A model generated the notes under the pieces. It made no database searches and had not been told where the DNA came from. It saw nothing but the letters and a program-made list of their open reading frames with translations. A stretch of 64,000 nt of DNA from Paenibacillus sp. 1_12 (GTDB lineage: Bacteria; Bacillota; Bacilli; Paenibacillales; NBRC-103111). The stretch covers positions 1 through 64,000 of the forward strand of contig NZ_FOTE01000001.1 of the NCBI RefSeq assembly GCF_900114475.1, read 5' to 3'. Of this stretch, positions 1 to 7,757 are shown one piece after another. Positions within the stretch are counted from its first letter, which is position 1, and the number at the start of each line of letters is the position of its first letter. The position numbers and the translations under genes were made by a program.

Positions 1-324
1 AGCAATTTTTTTTTCTTAGGCTTCCCGTTATTTACGCACAGTCGCCGACTTATCCTGCCGCTACGTGCTTCACGCTTTCGCATTTGGGTCTGCACATCCG
101 CTTGCGGATCTCTCGATTTCCCGCATCTCCTTCAGACAAGTACCTCGCGATATTGCCCTAGATTAAGCTTCTCAAGTCGTACCAGAAAGCTTGAGGAAGG
201 ACTCTCACCTTCGAGAAAGTAACTTTCCAAGTTCTCGGCTCGTATTTACCAAGGTAACGTCACCGCCGCTTGTATTCGTTTACTCATAGCACTAAAGCGC
301 TAAAGTTGCGACTGCCCGTCGCAC
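1..324 (-). mobile_element. Group II intron, 5' end (domain I), runs off left edge
   Basis: Read on the minus strand, position 324 begins GTGCGACGGGCAG, matching the GUGYG 5' end of bacterial group II introns. The structured region behind it contains GGTGAGAGTCC, a conserved stretch of domain I. No ORF of the intron-encoded reverse transcriptase is visible; it would lie in domain IV beyond the left edge. The 5' splice point lies just after the stem and T-run of the terminator at 327-352, the insertion habit of class C introns. Class C is inferred from the location; the intron RNA class was not folded. Confidence 0.75.
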
Positions 325-326
325 AT

Positions 327-352
327 AAAAAGCAGTCCAATTAACGGACTGC
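327..352 (-). terminator. Rho-independent terminator of the SBP-kinase-regulator operon
   Basis: On the minus strand the stem is GCAGTCC / GGACTGC with a 7-nt loop, followed by TTTTT, immediately downstream of the regulator stop at 357. The group II intron starts 3 bp after the T-run. Confidence 0.85.
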
Positions 353-356
353 TTCA

Positions 357-1955
357 CTACTTCTGGTGGTTCCGGTATTCTTGAGGGGTCTGTCCTATTA
401 CTCTTTTAAAAATCTTGCTGAAATAATAGGCGTCAGGATAACCAACCCTTACACCGATCTCATATACTTTGCTGTTGGAATGTTTAAGTAAATGTTGTGC
501 CTGCTCGATCCGAACTTGAATGAGAAAATCGATAAAATTTTCATTGGTTCCCCTTTTAAACAACGAACTTAAATAATTCGGCGTAATGTTGAGGCAATTC
601 GAAACCGACTTTAAGGAAATATCCTTATCATAGTTTTCCAGAATAATTTTTTTGGCGCGAAAAACTATATTTTTTGCATCGTCAATTTGGAGCAATACCG
701 AAATAACCTTAGCTTTAAGCTCGAGAATCCAGTTGCGAAAATCATCCAGCGTCCGAAACTGTTCCAATCGCGATAAGGGTACGGTCTTATCCAAATCCTC
801 CTCAGTGAATTCTTTGCACCTAACAGTGACCATAAACGTTAATGACCAGCAAATTCCACGCAAAGTGTCTTCCGATTTATTAAAGCGTCCGTCATCGATT
901 TTTTGGACGAATTGATCGAAGGCGTTCGTGATCAATCCCCCATCAAGCACATGAAACGCCTTTTCTATGTTTTTAAATTCCTCTTCAAAACCGATAGTAT
1001 GACTGGAATCGAATGTTTGTTGAAAATGATGAATGGTTTGTTTAAGCTCCGAGAATCCTTGATTCAGCGCCTCGCTTGCTTGGCGGTAGGCGGTTTTCAA
1101 CTTACGGAAATGAGAGCAGACTTCGCTGATGCCGATGCTGCACTTAAAATTCAAATATGTTTTGAGAGCATTCTCCACGTGCTTGGCTATTTTCTCTGCA
1201 ACTGATTTCACTTCTCGTTCCGAATCAGACTCAACTGAGAAAACAATAGTAAACTCCATGGAATTGGTCGAGATGACGTAAGCGTGGGGATAATTCTGCA
1301 GTATCTCCTCAATGATGTTAGTGATGCCGTAGGTAAGAATATATCTATCATCCACACCATATTTTTCAAATAATTCCCTGTTCTCCACTCTAAGTATCAG
1401 ACATACCAGTTTGCTGGAATGAAGCTTGATTTCAAGATAATCACACTGTCCTTTAATTTCCTCTTCATTCACGTAATAGCTAAAAAAAAGGTCTTGAAAT
1501 AATTTATCCCGCAATGCTGACAAATTTCTTCTTTTGTACAATTCATCTTTGACCTGTTCCTTATACATACTACGCTCTGCTTCAATTTTTCCCTTAACCT
1601 TGTTTAACAGTGCGATAAATAGGTCAGGCTCCATCTCAAGCTTTAGAATATAATCTTCAGCTCCGATTCTCATTGCTTCTTTAACATAGTCGAAATCACC
1701 ATAAGAGCTTAGGACAATGAATTTGGTATCCTTTAAATGCTCCCGCAAAGCAGCGATGAGTTCCACGCCGTTTAATATCGGCATCTTGATATCCGTAATG
1801 ATGATATCCGGCTTCAATTGCATAGCTAAATCCAATGCGACCTTGCCATTCTCCGCCTCGGCAATTAAATCAAAGTCGAATTTCTCCCAAGGAATCAGAG
1901 TCTTTAATCCTACCCTTGCTAGTATTTCATCGTCTGCAATCATAACTTTGATCAT
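357..1955 (-). CDS. YesN-type response regulator, AraC family
   Basis: 532-residue cytoplasmic regulator. The N-terminal receiver domain (about 1-120) has the acidic pair DDE near residue 8 and phospho-acceptor D55 in DIIITDIKMP. A central region of unassigned fold follows, then a C-terminal AraC-type double helix-turn-helix (about 430-528) with ISLKSVSNCLNITPNYLSSL and the signature VGYPDAYYFSKIFKR. The start is supported by AGGAGGAACAT before ATG. It is the last gene of a three-gene operon, 9 nt behind its partner kinase, and ends at a strong terminator. Family knowledge: such regulators usually activate carbohydrate uptake or polysaccharide-utilisation genes in Paenibacillus. The target here is not evident, because no permease is adjacent. 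Confidence 0.93.
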   Translation of the reverse strand: MIKVMIADDEILARVGLKTLIPWEKFDFDLIAEAENGKVALDLAMQLKPDIIITDIKMPILNGVELIAALREHLKDTKFIVLSSYGDFDYVKEAMRIGAEDYILKLEMEPDLFIALLNKVKGKIEAERSMYKEQVKDELYKRRNLSALRDKLFQDLFFSYYVNEEEIKGQCDYLEIKLHSSKLVCLILRVENRELFEKYGVDDRYILTYGITNIIEEILQNYPHAYVISTNSMEFTIVFSVESDSEREVKSVAEKIAKHVENALKTYLNFKCSIGISEVCSHFRKLKTAYRQASEALNQGFSELKQTIHHFQQTFDSSHTIGFEEEFKNIEKAFHVLDGGLITNAFDQFVQKIDDGRFNKSEDTLRGICWSLTFMVTVRCKEFTEEDLDKTVPLSRLEQFRTLDDFRNWILELKAKVISVLLQIDDAKNIVFRAKKIILENYDKDISLKSVSNCLNITPNYLSSLFKRGTNENFIDFLIQVRIEQAQHLLKHSNSKVYEIGVRVGYPDAYYFSKIFKRVIGQTPQEYRNHQK

Positions 1956-1964
1956 ATGTTCCTC

Positions 1965-3785
1965 CTATTCTAAACCTGCATCGATAGGAAACCGAATATT
2001 AACGGACGTATATTCATCTCTTACACTTTCTATGCGAATCCCGTACTTTTCTCCGTAAGTCAACCGCAGTCGCTCGTCGACATTCTTGATCCCTATGCCG
2101 TTAAACCGTTTGCCGTTGCTTTCATCATTCAATATTCGGGCTACATCCATGCCCACCCCATCATCATGCACTACAATTTCCACGATATCGTTGCAAAACT
2201 TCATTTGAATACGAATACAACCGATCCCACTTTTAGGTTCAATACCGTGGAATATAGCATTTTCTATGAATGGTTGCAGAATAAACTTAATACATTTAAC
2301 CTTCATTAAATTGGGTTCGATGTCGTAATCAACATAAAATTTATCCGAATACTTAATCTCTTGAATTTTTATGTAATCCTTTACTATAGTCAATTCCTCT
2401 TCAATCGTAATCATGGCGTCTCTTTTACTGGTACAATTAACAAGAAGCCTGCCCAGTGCCTCGACCATCTCTTTAATGTTGTCTGCCTTATGAATCATGG
2501 CCATCCATCGGATGGAATTAAGCGAGTTATAAAGAAAATGTGGGTTAATTTGCGCTTGAAGGGATTGGTATTCCATATCTTTCTTCTTCGTTTGCTCTTC
2601 GACCATCTCGGTAATCAGGTCTTGAATTCTTTCAATCATATAATTAAAACTTGAGCTTAAAAGACCGATTTCGTCATTCCCTTTATATTCAGATTTTACG
2701 GCTAACCCGTCTTCTTTGACACTCAGCATGACGGAAGTAAGCTGCTTGATTGGACGAACAATCCCGGATGAAACAAAATACCAGATAATTCCGGATAGTA
2801 TAAAGCAGATCAACACAACAGTGATCGAAATATTAAAAATAATTTTGTTATCCTTGAGCAGTTCACTAAGAGGGATACTGTCCGTCAACCACCATCCGTA
2901 ACGCTCAATGTAATAATAAACCATCAGTTGACCGTCTTTAGTAATAAAAGAACCGTGATCTCCCTTTTGCAATTTCAGCTTGTCTATGTCGGGAAACGTC
3001 TTTAATAGCATGTTTTTATCGGGGTCATGCACAATTAGTCCGTTATCATCAACAACCACAAATTTACCTATTTTTTTCATATTACTGTCTTCAAATAAAT
3101 TGTCAAACAAATCATTTCTAATTTTAATATAAATAACCCCAAGCTTTTCTAATGTTGCGCTATTGCGGAACGTTTTGACCATGGAAGGAGTATAACCGTT
3201 ACCCGATAAATTTGACCGGCTCGATGTTTCATCCGCATTTCCGAACCAAAACCGAGGTTTATCCATCTTAATGGCTTGCCCATACCAGCTAATTTCCTTC
3301 AATTTTTCATCATTTGGGTATATTTCATTCGTAGCGCCCGTAAAGAGAATAATACCGTTGTCCCCAAAAATCTGAATGGAAGCTACGTTTGAGACAGCAA
3401 ATGCCTGCATTGTAAAATTCGTGAGCGATTGTTGCGCTCCTTCCAGATCGTAATACGCTTGTGTGGAATGCTGGCGAAAATTAGGTGAAAGCACCTTTTG
3501 AATATCTGAATTATATAGGATGTAGTCAGCGATTTTTTCAAATTGCTTAAATTCAATACTGATTATGTTCTTGTTGTAAGCAAGATTGTCTAAAAAAGAT
3601 TCACTGACTTTACGTTTCAACAGGTCAATTGAAAAATAATAGGTGCTAACACTAATAATCGTTGTTGGCAAAAACATGACCAGCATAAAAGAGATGAATA
3701 TTTTCCGCTGAATGCTCTTTCTGATACCAAACCAGTTTTTAAGAATCATAAGAATCACCGGATTTCTGCGTACATGATAGCGCAT
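1965..3785 (-). CDS. YesM-type sensor histidine kinase
   Basis: 606 residues. TM1 lies at about 27-47, followed by a large extracellular, probably Cache-type sensor region. TM2 (about 317-338) leads into a HAMP segment. The His_kinase domain carries QAQINPHFLYNSLNSIRWM, with the phospho-His near residue 415, and a C-terminal HATPase has DDGVGM and GIGIKNVDERL. The start directly abuts the upstream stop (TGAATG), so it is probably translationally coupled; an alternative start is the in-frame ATG at codon 13. The sensor is in the membrane and should phosphorylate the AraC-type regulator encoded next. Having the binding lipoprotein in the same operon suggests that protein presents the ligand. 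Confidence 0.93.
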   Translation of the reverse strand: MRYHVRRNPVILMILKNWFGIRKSIQRKIFISFMLVMFLPTTIISVSTYYFSIDLLKRKVSESFLDNLAYNKNIISIEFKQFEKIADYILYNSDIQKVLSPNFRQHSTQAYYDLEGAQQSLTNFTMQAFAVSNVASIQIFGDNGIILFTGATNEIYPNDEKLKEISWYGQAIKMDKPRFWFGNADETSSRSNLSGNGYTPSMVKTFRNSATLEKLGVIYIKIRNDLFDNLFEDSNMKKIGKFVVVDDNGLIVHDPDKNMLLKTFPDIDKLKLQKGDHGSFITKDGQLMVYYYIERYGWWLTDSIPLSELLKDNKIIFNISITVVLICFILSGIIWYFVSSGIVRPIKQLTSVMLSVKEDGLAVKSEYKGNDEIGLLSSSFNYMIERIQDLITEMVEEQTKKKDMEYQSLQAQINPHFLYNSLNSIRWMAMIHKADNIKEMVEALGRLLVNCTSKRDAMITIEEELTIVKDYIKIQEIKYSDKFYVDYDIEPNLMKVKCIKFILQPFIENAIFHGIEPKSGIGCIRIQMKFCNDIVEIVVHDDGVGMDVARILNDESNGKRFNGIGIKNVDERLRLTYGEKYGIRIESVRDEYTSVNIRFPIDAGLE

Positions 3786-5186
3786 TCATGATTTCATATC
3801 CGCGGCTGGATTTTTAGAAATAATTAACTCATCTGATCTTTTCTTCATATCTTTCAAAGCGTCATCCACACTCAATTCTCCAAGGAAAGCTTTGGTTACA
3901 TCTTCCTTCACTACCTGCAATATTTCTTTCTTGGCGGTACTCATTGTGGTTTCTGGCGAAACAAACACCGTATTCAGGTCTTCAAACACCTGCTTGCTCT
4001 GATGTTCATCAACTCCTGGTGCGCTGTAAATTAATTTATCCACAGCATGAATAACTTTGGGATCGGATAGTGTCGCGGCCGGCATCATCCCTTTCGGCGC
4101 AACCGTTTCATCCGGATGAACGAGACAGTAAAATTTAATGAACTCGAAGGCTTCCTTCGGATGCTTGCTATTTCTGGGAATGCTCAAATCACTGAAGGTA
4201 ATTAGTGAAACCGTTACAGATTGGGCGTCAATCCTTGGCATTTGGACGACTCCCATTTCAAAATCATGTTTATATTCCGGGAGACTGCTTCTCCATATAT
4301 TGTAGGTCGGCTCGATAAACATGGCGAACTTCCCTCTAAAAAACAGATTGGTTCGATTCGTTTCGATATCAAGTTTTTGAGCGGGAAACTCGGCTAGAGG
4401 CATGATCGACTTATCCTTGTTTTGCATATCGATAAAGAGCTGGAGACTTTGCTTATAACTGGGATGATCAAAATTAGTTTCATGATCGTTTTTATACATG
4501 CCGTTTAACCCAAGCGTTTGTATGGCAAGAGTACTCCACCCCACATTTGGGTCCATGGGATAGATGACGGAACCATAAATTTTGTCTGAACCGTTGCCGT
4601 TTGTTAATAGTTTAGCGGTTTGCATAAAATCCTGCCAAGTCCAGTCAGCTTTTGGATACGGAACGTGAGCATCATCGAACAGTTTTTTATTATAAAATAC
4701 CGCAAACTTATTAACTCCATAAGGAATGCTGTAATAATGGTCGTCGATTTTAGTTAACTCGGTTATAGCCTTACCAAACGTTTTTTCATAATCGATATTG
4801 TTTTCTTTCAAAAAATCATCGAGAGGTAAATAGAGATTGTTTTTTACTCTCTCTCTTAGATCATCTGGGCTGAACTGGGCGGTTACATCAATGGACTCTT
4901 CGGAAATAAGGAGAGAATTGATTTTAGTTGGTATACTTGAGGTTCTTGGAAACTGATGAAATATGGCTTCAATATTATTATGAGACTTGTTAAACGCGTC
5001 AAAAGCTGGTTTCATCCCGGGCTCTGCCGTCCAGTGCCAAACATCAATCTTAATCTTATCCCTAGTTGGCGAATTTTCATAATTGTCCGTTACAGCTAAT
5101 TTATTTTCTGAGATACATGCGGTGACGACGAAAAGGAATATTGTCAGAACACTTGTTGCCTGAATGACAGCTAGTTTCCGTTCCAT
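3786..5186 (-). CDS. Extracellular sugar-binding-type lipoprotein (ABC SBP family 1)
   Basis: 466 residues. A signal peptide ends in a lipobox (VVTAC, lipidated Cys24), then a family 1 solute-binding fold beginning IDVWHWTAEPGMKPAFDAFN; motifs such as YYSIPYGVNKFAVFYNKKLF and ADWTWQDFMQTAKLL are typical of carbohydrate-binding proteins. The RBS is AAAGGATG upstream of ATG at 5186. It is the first gene of the operon SBP-kinase-regulator. No permease or ATPase gene is nearby, so it may act as a ligand receptor for the kinase rather than in transport (inference). The promoter region holds a weak 6-bp inverted pair GGTCAA/TTGACC (5217-5244). Confidence 0.88.
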   Translation of the reverse strand: MERKLAVIQATSVLTIFLFVVTACISENKLAVTDNYENSPTRDKIKIDVWHWTAEPGMKPAFDAFNKSHNNIEAIFHQFPRTSSIPTKINSLLISEESIDVTAQFSPDDLRERVKNNLYLPLDDFLKENNIDYEKTFGKAITELTKIDDHYYSIPYGVNKFAVFYNKKLFDDAHVPYPKADWTWQDFMQTAKLLTNGNGSDKIYGSVIYPMDPNVGWSTLAIQTLGLNGMYKNDHETNFDHPSYKQSLQLFIDMQNKDKSIMPLAEFPAQKLDIETNRTNLFFRGKFAMFIEPTYNIWRSSLPEYKHDFEMGVVQMPRIDAQSVTVSLITFSDLSIPRNSKHPKEAFEFIKFYCLVHPDETVAPKGMMPAATLSDPKVIHAVDKLIYSAPGVDEHQSKQVFEDLNTVFVSPETTMSTAKKEILQVVKEDVTKAFLGELSVDDALKDMKKRSDELIISKNPAADMKS

Positions 5187-5284
5187 TGAAAAAAACCATC
5201 CTTTCTTTTAATAAAGGTCAAGTGTATCCATATTCCGTTGACCAACTAGCCTTCTCTTTCCTCTGCCTTACGCTACCTCACTGC

Positions 5285-6877
5285 TTACTTTGCCGGATCG
5301 GTCTTCTGAATATACCAATAAGCTGCTGGCATCTGAAAGGAACCTTTCGGATTGGTGACCAAGCTGTATGCCGCCACCCGGTACATTCCGGACTGCTCCG
5401 GCAGCATCACCTTTGCGGTAAAGCGATCGCCTTCAAACGGCACCGATACCGGGTCGCCCTCCTGGACGTATTCGTCTCCCTCCTGACGTTCCATTCTAAA
5501 GGTCAAGCCTGTGCCATTGATCCTGTCCACCGTTCCCGAGAAGATCATGTCCGAGCTGGAGGTTTCCTGATATGCCTTTTCCGGCGTCACCTTCAAAAGG
5601 CGGGTGGAGTCTCCGGAGCTGAACGGCGTGTTCTGGTCCAGGATTGCCGCAAGCTCCCGAATGGGAAGCTCCACAGCATACGCCGCGTCGAATAAAATGC
5701 ACATTCCCTGGGTCAATCGAAGCTGCATCCGGTTCGTTCCGAGCTCCAGTTTGATGGACGTATCCTGTCTATATTTAGGTCCGTCTTCGACAGCATCAGC
5801 CATGCCGCCTGCGCCAACCGGCGCGTGAGACATCTGCCCGTCTGTCTCTTTTTCAAGATCAAGGAAGGGAAGGTACGAGGTTCCCTGCAAAAACTCGTCC
5901 ACGCGGACAATGTAATTGTAGTTATCCCCACGCTGCTTGAGCCCATGGTCCTCCACAATCAACTTCCGGTATGTGATGTTCTCCAAATGCGTCTCCGGGC
6001 TCCACACCGACTCATAGCCCAACAAGTCCTTAAGATCCGGCTCCCTTAGCAGCCATTTGCCGTCCTGCTTGACCGGTTCCTTCCAAACCTCCGCCTTACC
6101 TACCGTTGTCCCAAACCAAATCAAGTCCGCATGGTTGTCACCTTCCCTTAGGACAAATCCGTTGGTCCCGTTTTCAACCAGCAGACTGCCGTTTTCCGTT
6201 TCTTTCGCTGTATAACCCAACATACCAGCAATCCATGATACATCCAGCATAGGCAAATCATCGATTGTCCGGCCGACTTCCTCCCCGTTCCACGTGATCT
6301 GCGGGTCTAAGATCATAATATTGTCCACCTTAACAGTGCCTTTTTCCCGCACTACCAGCGGATTAGCGGTGAACCATCCAGCATCGTCAACGCTTGGAGT
6401 GAAGATTATTTTTCTCTCCTTCTCGAACCACACGACACTCCCGAAAGCGGACAAATCGTTCAGCTTGATGACCGTTCTTCCCCCGATATTAATGGAAGGA
6501 ATCTTACGATCACCGTAATAAGCTGTTATATCCGTAGACAGGACGTCGGCCACCTTTGTGCCTGACGGCTGGGTTGTTTTCTGGACGGGCAGAGGATGGA
6601 CCTCCTTTTTTCCGCTGTAACGAATAACAATCTTCCTTTCCTGAGGCACCCAAGCCACGTCAAAACCGTATTCCCTTAGATCCTCTGCCGCTACAGCCGT
6701 GTAGCCGTTCACATTTAGCGAAGGAATCTCGGTGCCGTTAACATACGCACGAATATCAGTTGATAGAACCTGTCCGGTCACATCTCCGATCTCTATTGCC
6801 CGGACGAAAGGCGTGCTGCCTAAGGCTAGAAACGCAGCAATCCCGAGCACAGCGGTTGACAAACTGATTTTCTTCAT
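5285..6877 (-). CDS. Secreted stalk-domain protein (copper amine oxidase N-terminal-like repeats)
   Basis: About 530 residues. The reading frame is open further upstream to 7072, but GAAAGGAG lies just before ATG at 6877, and MKKISLSTAVLGIAAFLALG is a clean signal peptide, so 6877 is the likely start. Two or three stalk-type repeats follow (VLSTDIRAYVNGTEIPSLNVNGYTAV... and VLSTDITAYYGDRKIPSINIGGRTVI...), each about 55 residues. The rest is a beta-rich secreted region with no catalytic motif that I recognise. Such domains are thought to mediate surface or matrix attachment. It is a single gene on its own. Confidence 0.75.
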   Translation of the reverse strand: MKKISLSTAVLGIAAFLALGSTPFVRAIEIGDVTGQVLSTDIRAYVNGTEIPSLNVNGYTAVAAEDLREYGFDVAWVPQERKIVIRYSGKKEVHPLPVQKTTQPSGTKVADVLSTDITAYYGDRKIPSINIGGRTVIKLNDLSAFGSVVWFEKERKIIFTPSVDDAGWFTANPLVVREKGTVKVDNIMILDPQITWNGEEVGRTIDDLPMLDVSWIAGMLGYTAKETENGSLLVENGTNGFVLREGDNHADLIWFGTTVGKAEVWKEPVKQDGKWLLREPDLKDLLGYESVWSPETHLENITYRKLIVEDHGLKQRGDNYNYIVRVDEFLQGTSYLPFLDLEKETDGQMSHAPVGAGGMADAVEDGPKYRQDTSIKLELGTNRMQLRLTQGMCILFDAAYAVELPIRELAAILDQNTPFSSGDSTRLLKVTPEKAYQETSSSDMIFSGTVDRINGTGLTFRMERQEGDEYVQEGDPVSVPFEGDRFTAKVMLPEQSGMYRVAAYSLVTNPKGSFQMPAAYWYIQKTDPAK

Positions 6878-7123
6878 CCGTATTATTCTCCTTTCGGATT
6901 CGTATGCTGCCCGTTGAGCCAAATTAGGGTAATACCAATTGGCGAGTGGTGTTCGACTGGCAATCTGGTATTTATCGATGTTAGGATCGTTAAATCTCTT
7001 AACGGACTCTTGCACCAACTCCAAAAATTGTTGTTTTCTAGTACGAAGGTGCTCACCTACTATACTAACCATGTTCCGTTTTTCTATATTATACCATTAT
7101 TTCATTCTTCTGTTTGAGATTAG

Positions 7124-7351
7124 CTTAACGCTGCAACGGAAATCGGGACAATTATTAAGAAACATTTTCCCAGTGCTGCACATTTATGTTCATGGGCTGG
7201 ACTGGTACCTGAACATAAATGTGCAGGAAAAAGGACATCTACCAAAGCCAAAAATGGAAACAAATATCTGAAATCCGCATTAGTTGAAACAGCTCACTCT
7301 GTTGCAGCGTCAAAAAACTATCTCGGATTCATGTACGAACCTACCGATTAA
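7124..7351 (+). pseudogene. IS110-family transposase remnant (C-terminal part)
   Basis: One open frame without a start codon (TAG at 7121-7123) and ending TAA at 7349-7351 encodes FPSAAHLCSWAGLVPEHKC followed by GKRTSTKAKNGNKYLKSALV, the C-terminal Transposase_20 signature of IS110 elements (WAGL...GKR.S.K.GNK.L..AL). The N-terminal DEDD nuclease half is missing, so this is a decayed fragment. The rest of 6878-7526 holds no other gene I can support: the in-frame upstream extension of the stalk-protein gene, a hairpin at 7350-7380 and a terminator at 7494-7512. Confidence 0.8.
7176..7226. repeat. Perfect 17-bp inverted repeat inside the IS110 remnant
   Basis: CTGCACATTTATGTTCA at 7176-7192 is the exact reverse complement of 7210-7226, with a 17-nt spacer. 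It overlaps the codons for the WAGL motif region, so it is either chance, a gene-conversion trace or a real hairpin. Confidence 0.8.
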
Positions 7352-7380
7352 AGCCTGCCGTGAAGGCAGACTCTTTAAGG
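7350..7380 (-). repeat. Dispersed hairpin, copy A
   Basis: AGCCTGCC...GGCAGACTC forms a stem of about 9 bp, stable only in the minus-strand RNA, where the mispair becomes G:U. A close copy lies at 14331-14361. It is directly behind the IS110 remnant stop. Confidence 0.5.
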
Positions 7381-7493
7381 TCTTCCTGTTTCTATTTACA
7401 CATAATATTTTACGCTCTCTCCCTTATGTTACCGTATCTTTATACAAATGCCGATACGTTTATACATAGTTATTGAAACTAAAAAGGCAAAAT

Positions 7494-7512
7494 AAAAACC
7501 CTCAAAGAGGGT
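7494..7512 (-). terminator. Rho-independent terminator behind the tRNA-Ala-like gene
   Basis: Minus strand: ACCCTC, loop TTT, GAGGGT, then TTTTATTTT. It lies 14 nt past the encoded CCA of the tRNA-like gene, which argues that the RNA gene was transcribed as its own unit. Confidence 0.75.
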
Positions 7513-7526
7513 GTAATCATTGATAT

Positions 7527-7600
7527 TGGTGGAGATAGGCGGAATCGAACCACCGACTGATCGCTGCCAGCGATCTGCCCCCTCCCTGAACTAAAGCCCC
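7527..7600 (-). tRNA. Divergent tRNA-Ala (anticodon GGC), possibly a pseudo-tRNA
   Basis: The 74-nt minus-strand sequence folds as a cloverleaf. The anticodon arm is GATCG-CTGGCAG-CGATC (anticodon GGC, 5 perfect pairs). The T arm is GGTGG-TTCGATT-CCGCC, followed by TATCTCC, discriminator A and encoded CCA. The acceptor 5' strand GGGGCTT gives the G3:U70 pair, the alanine identity element. Oddities: two acceptor mismatches (positions 5:68 and 7:66), a weak D stem GTTC/GGGC with a 7-nt D loop, and a 4-nt variable loop. A promoter-like TTGCTG-17-TGTATA lies just upstream and a terminator downstream. Function is uncertain because the 5' half is degraded. Confidence 0.6.
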
Positions 7601-7678
7601 AAATTCATTTTTTATACACCAGACTTTTACCCTGCCAGCAATGCAATCTCTCACTGTTGGTTGGTTAAAATGAATATT

Positions 7679-7729
7679 AAAAAAAGGCCATACTGCAGCA
7701 GCTTTCCATTCTTTTGCAGTATGGCCTTT
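7679..7729 (-). terminator. Rho-independent terminator of the SLH-protein gene
   Basis: A 15-bp perfect stem: AAAGGCCATACTGCA (7683-7697) with TGCAGTATGGCCTTT (7715-7729), followed on the minus strand by a run of 7 T. It lies 28 nt past the stop of the giant surface-protein gene. Confidence 0.9.
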
Positions 7730-7757
7730 GCTATAAGTTGCAGGCTGTAGCACAGAT

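Noticed and set aside
6878-7072. 65-codon N-terminal extension of the stalk-domain protein
   Set aside because: No RBS at its ATG, whereas a strong RBS and a signal peptide mark ATG 6877; the extension resembles nothing I recognise.
7527-7600. 3' end of tmRNA (ssrA) as integration site
   Set aside because: The anticodon arm with GGC and a full tRNA-length fold fit tRNA-Ala better; no integrase gene nearby.
7517-7753. 78-codon minus frame
   Set aside because: It runs through the terminator hairpin and the tRNA-like gene; no RBS and no family resemblance.
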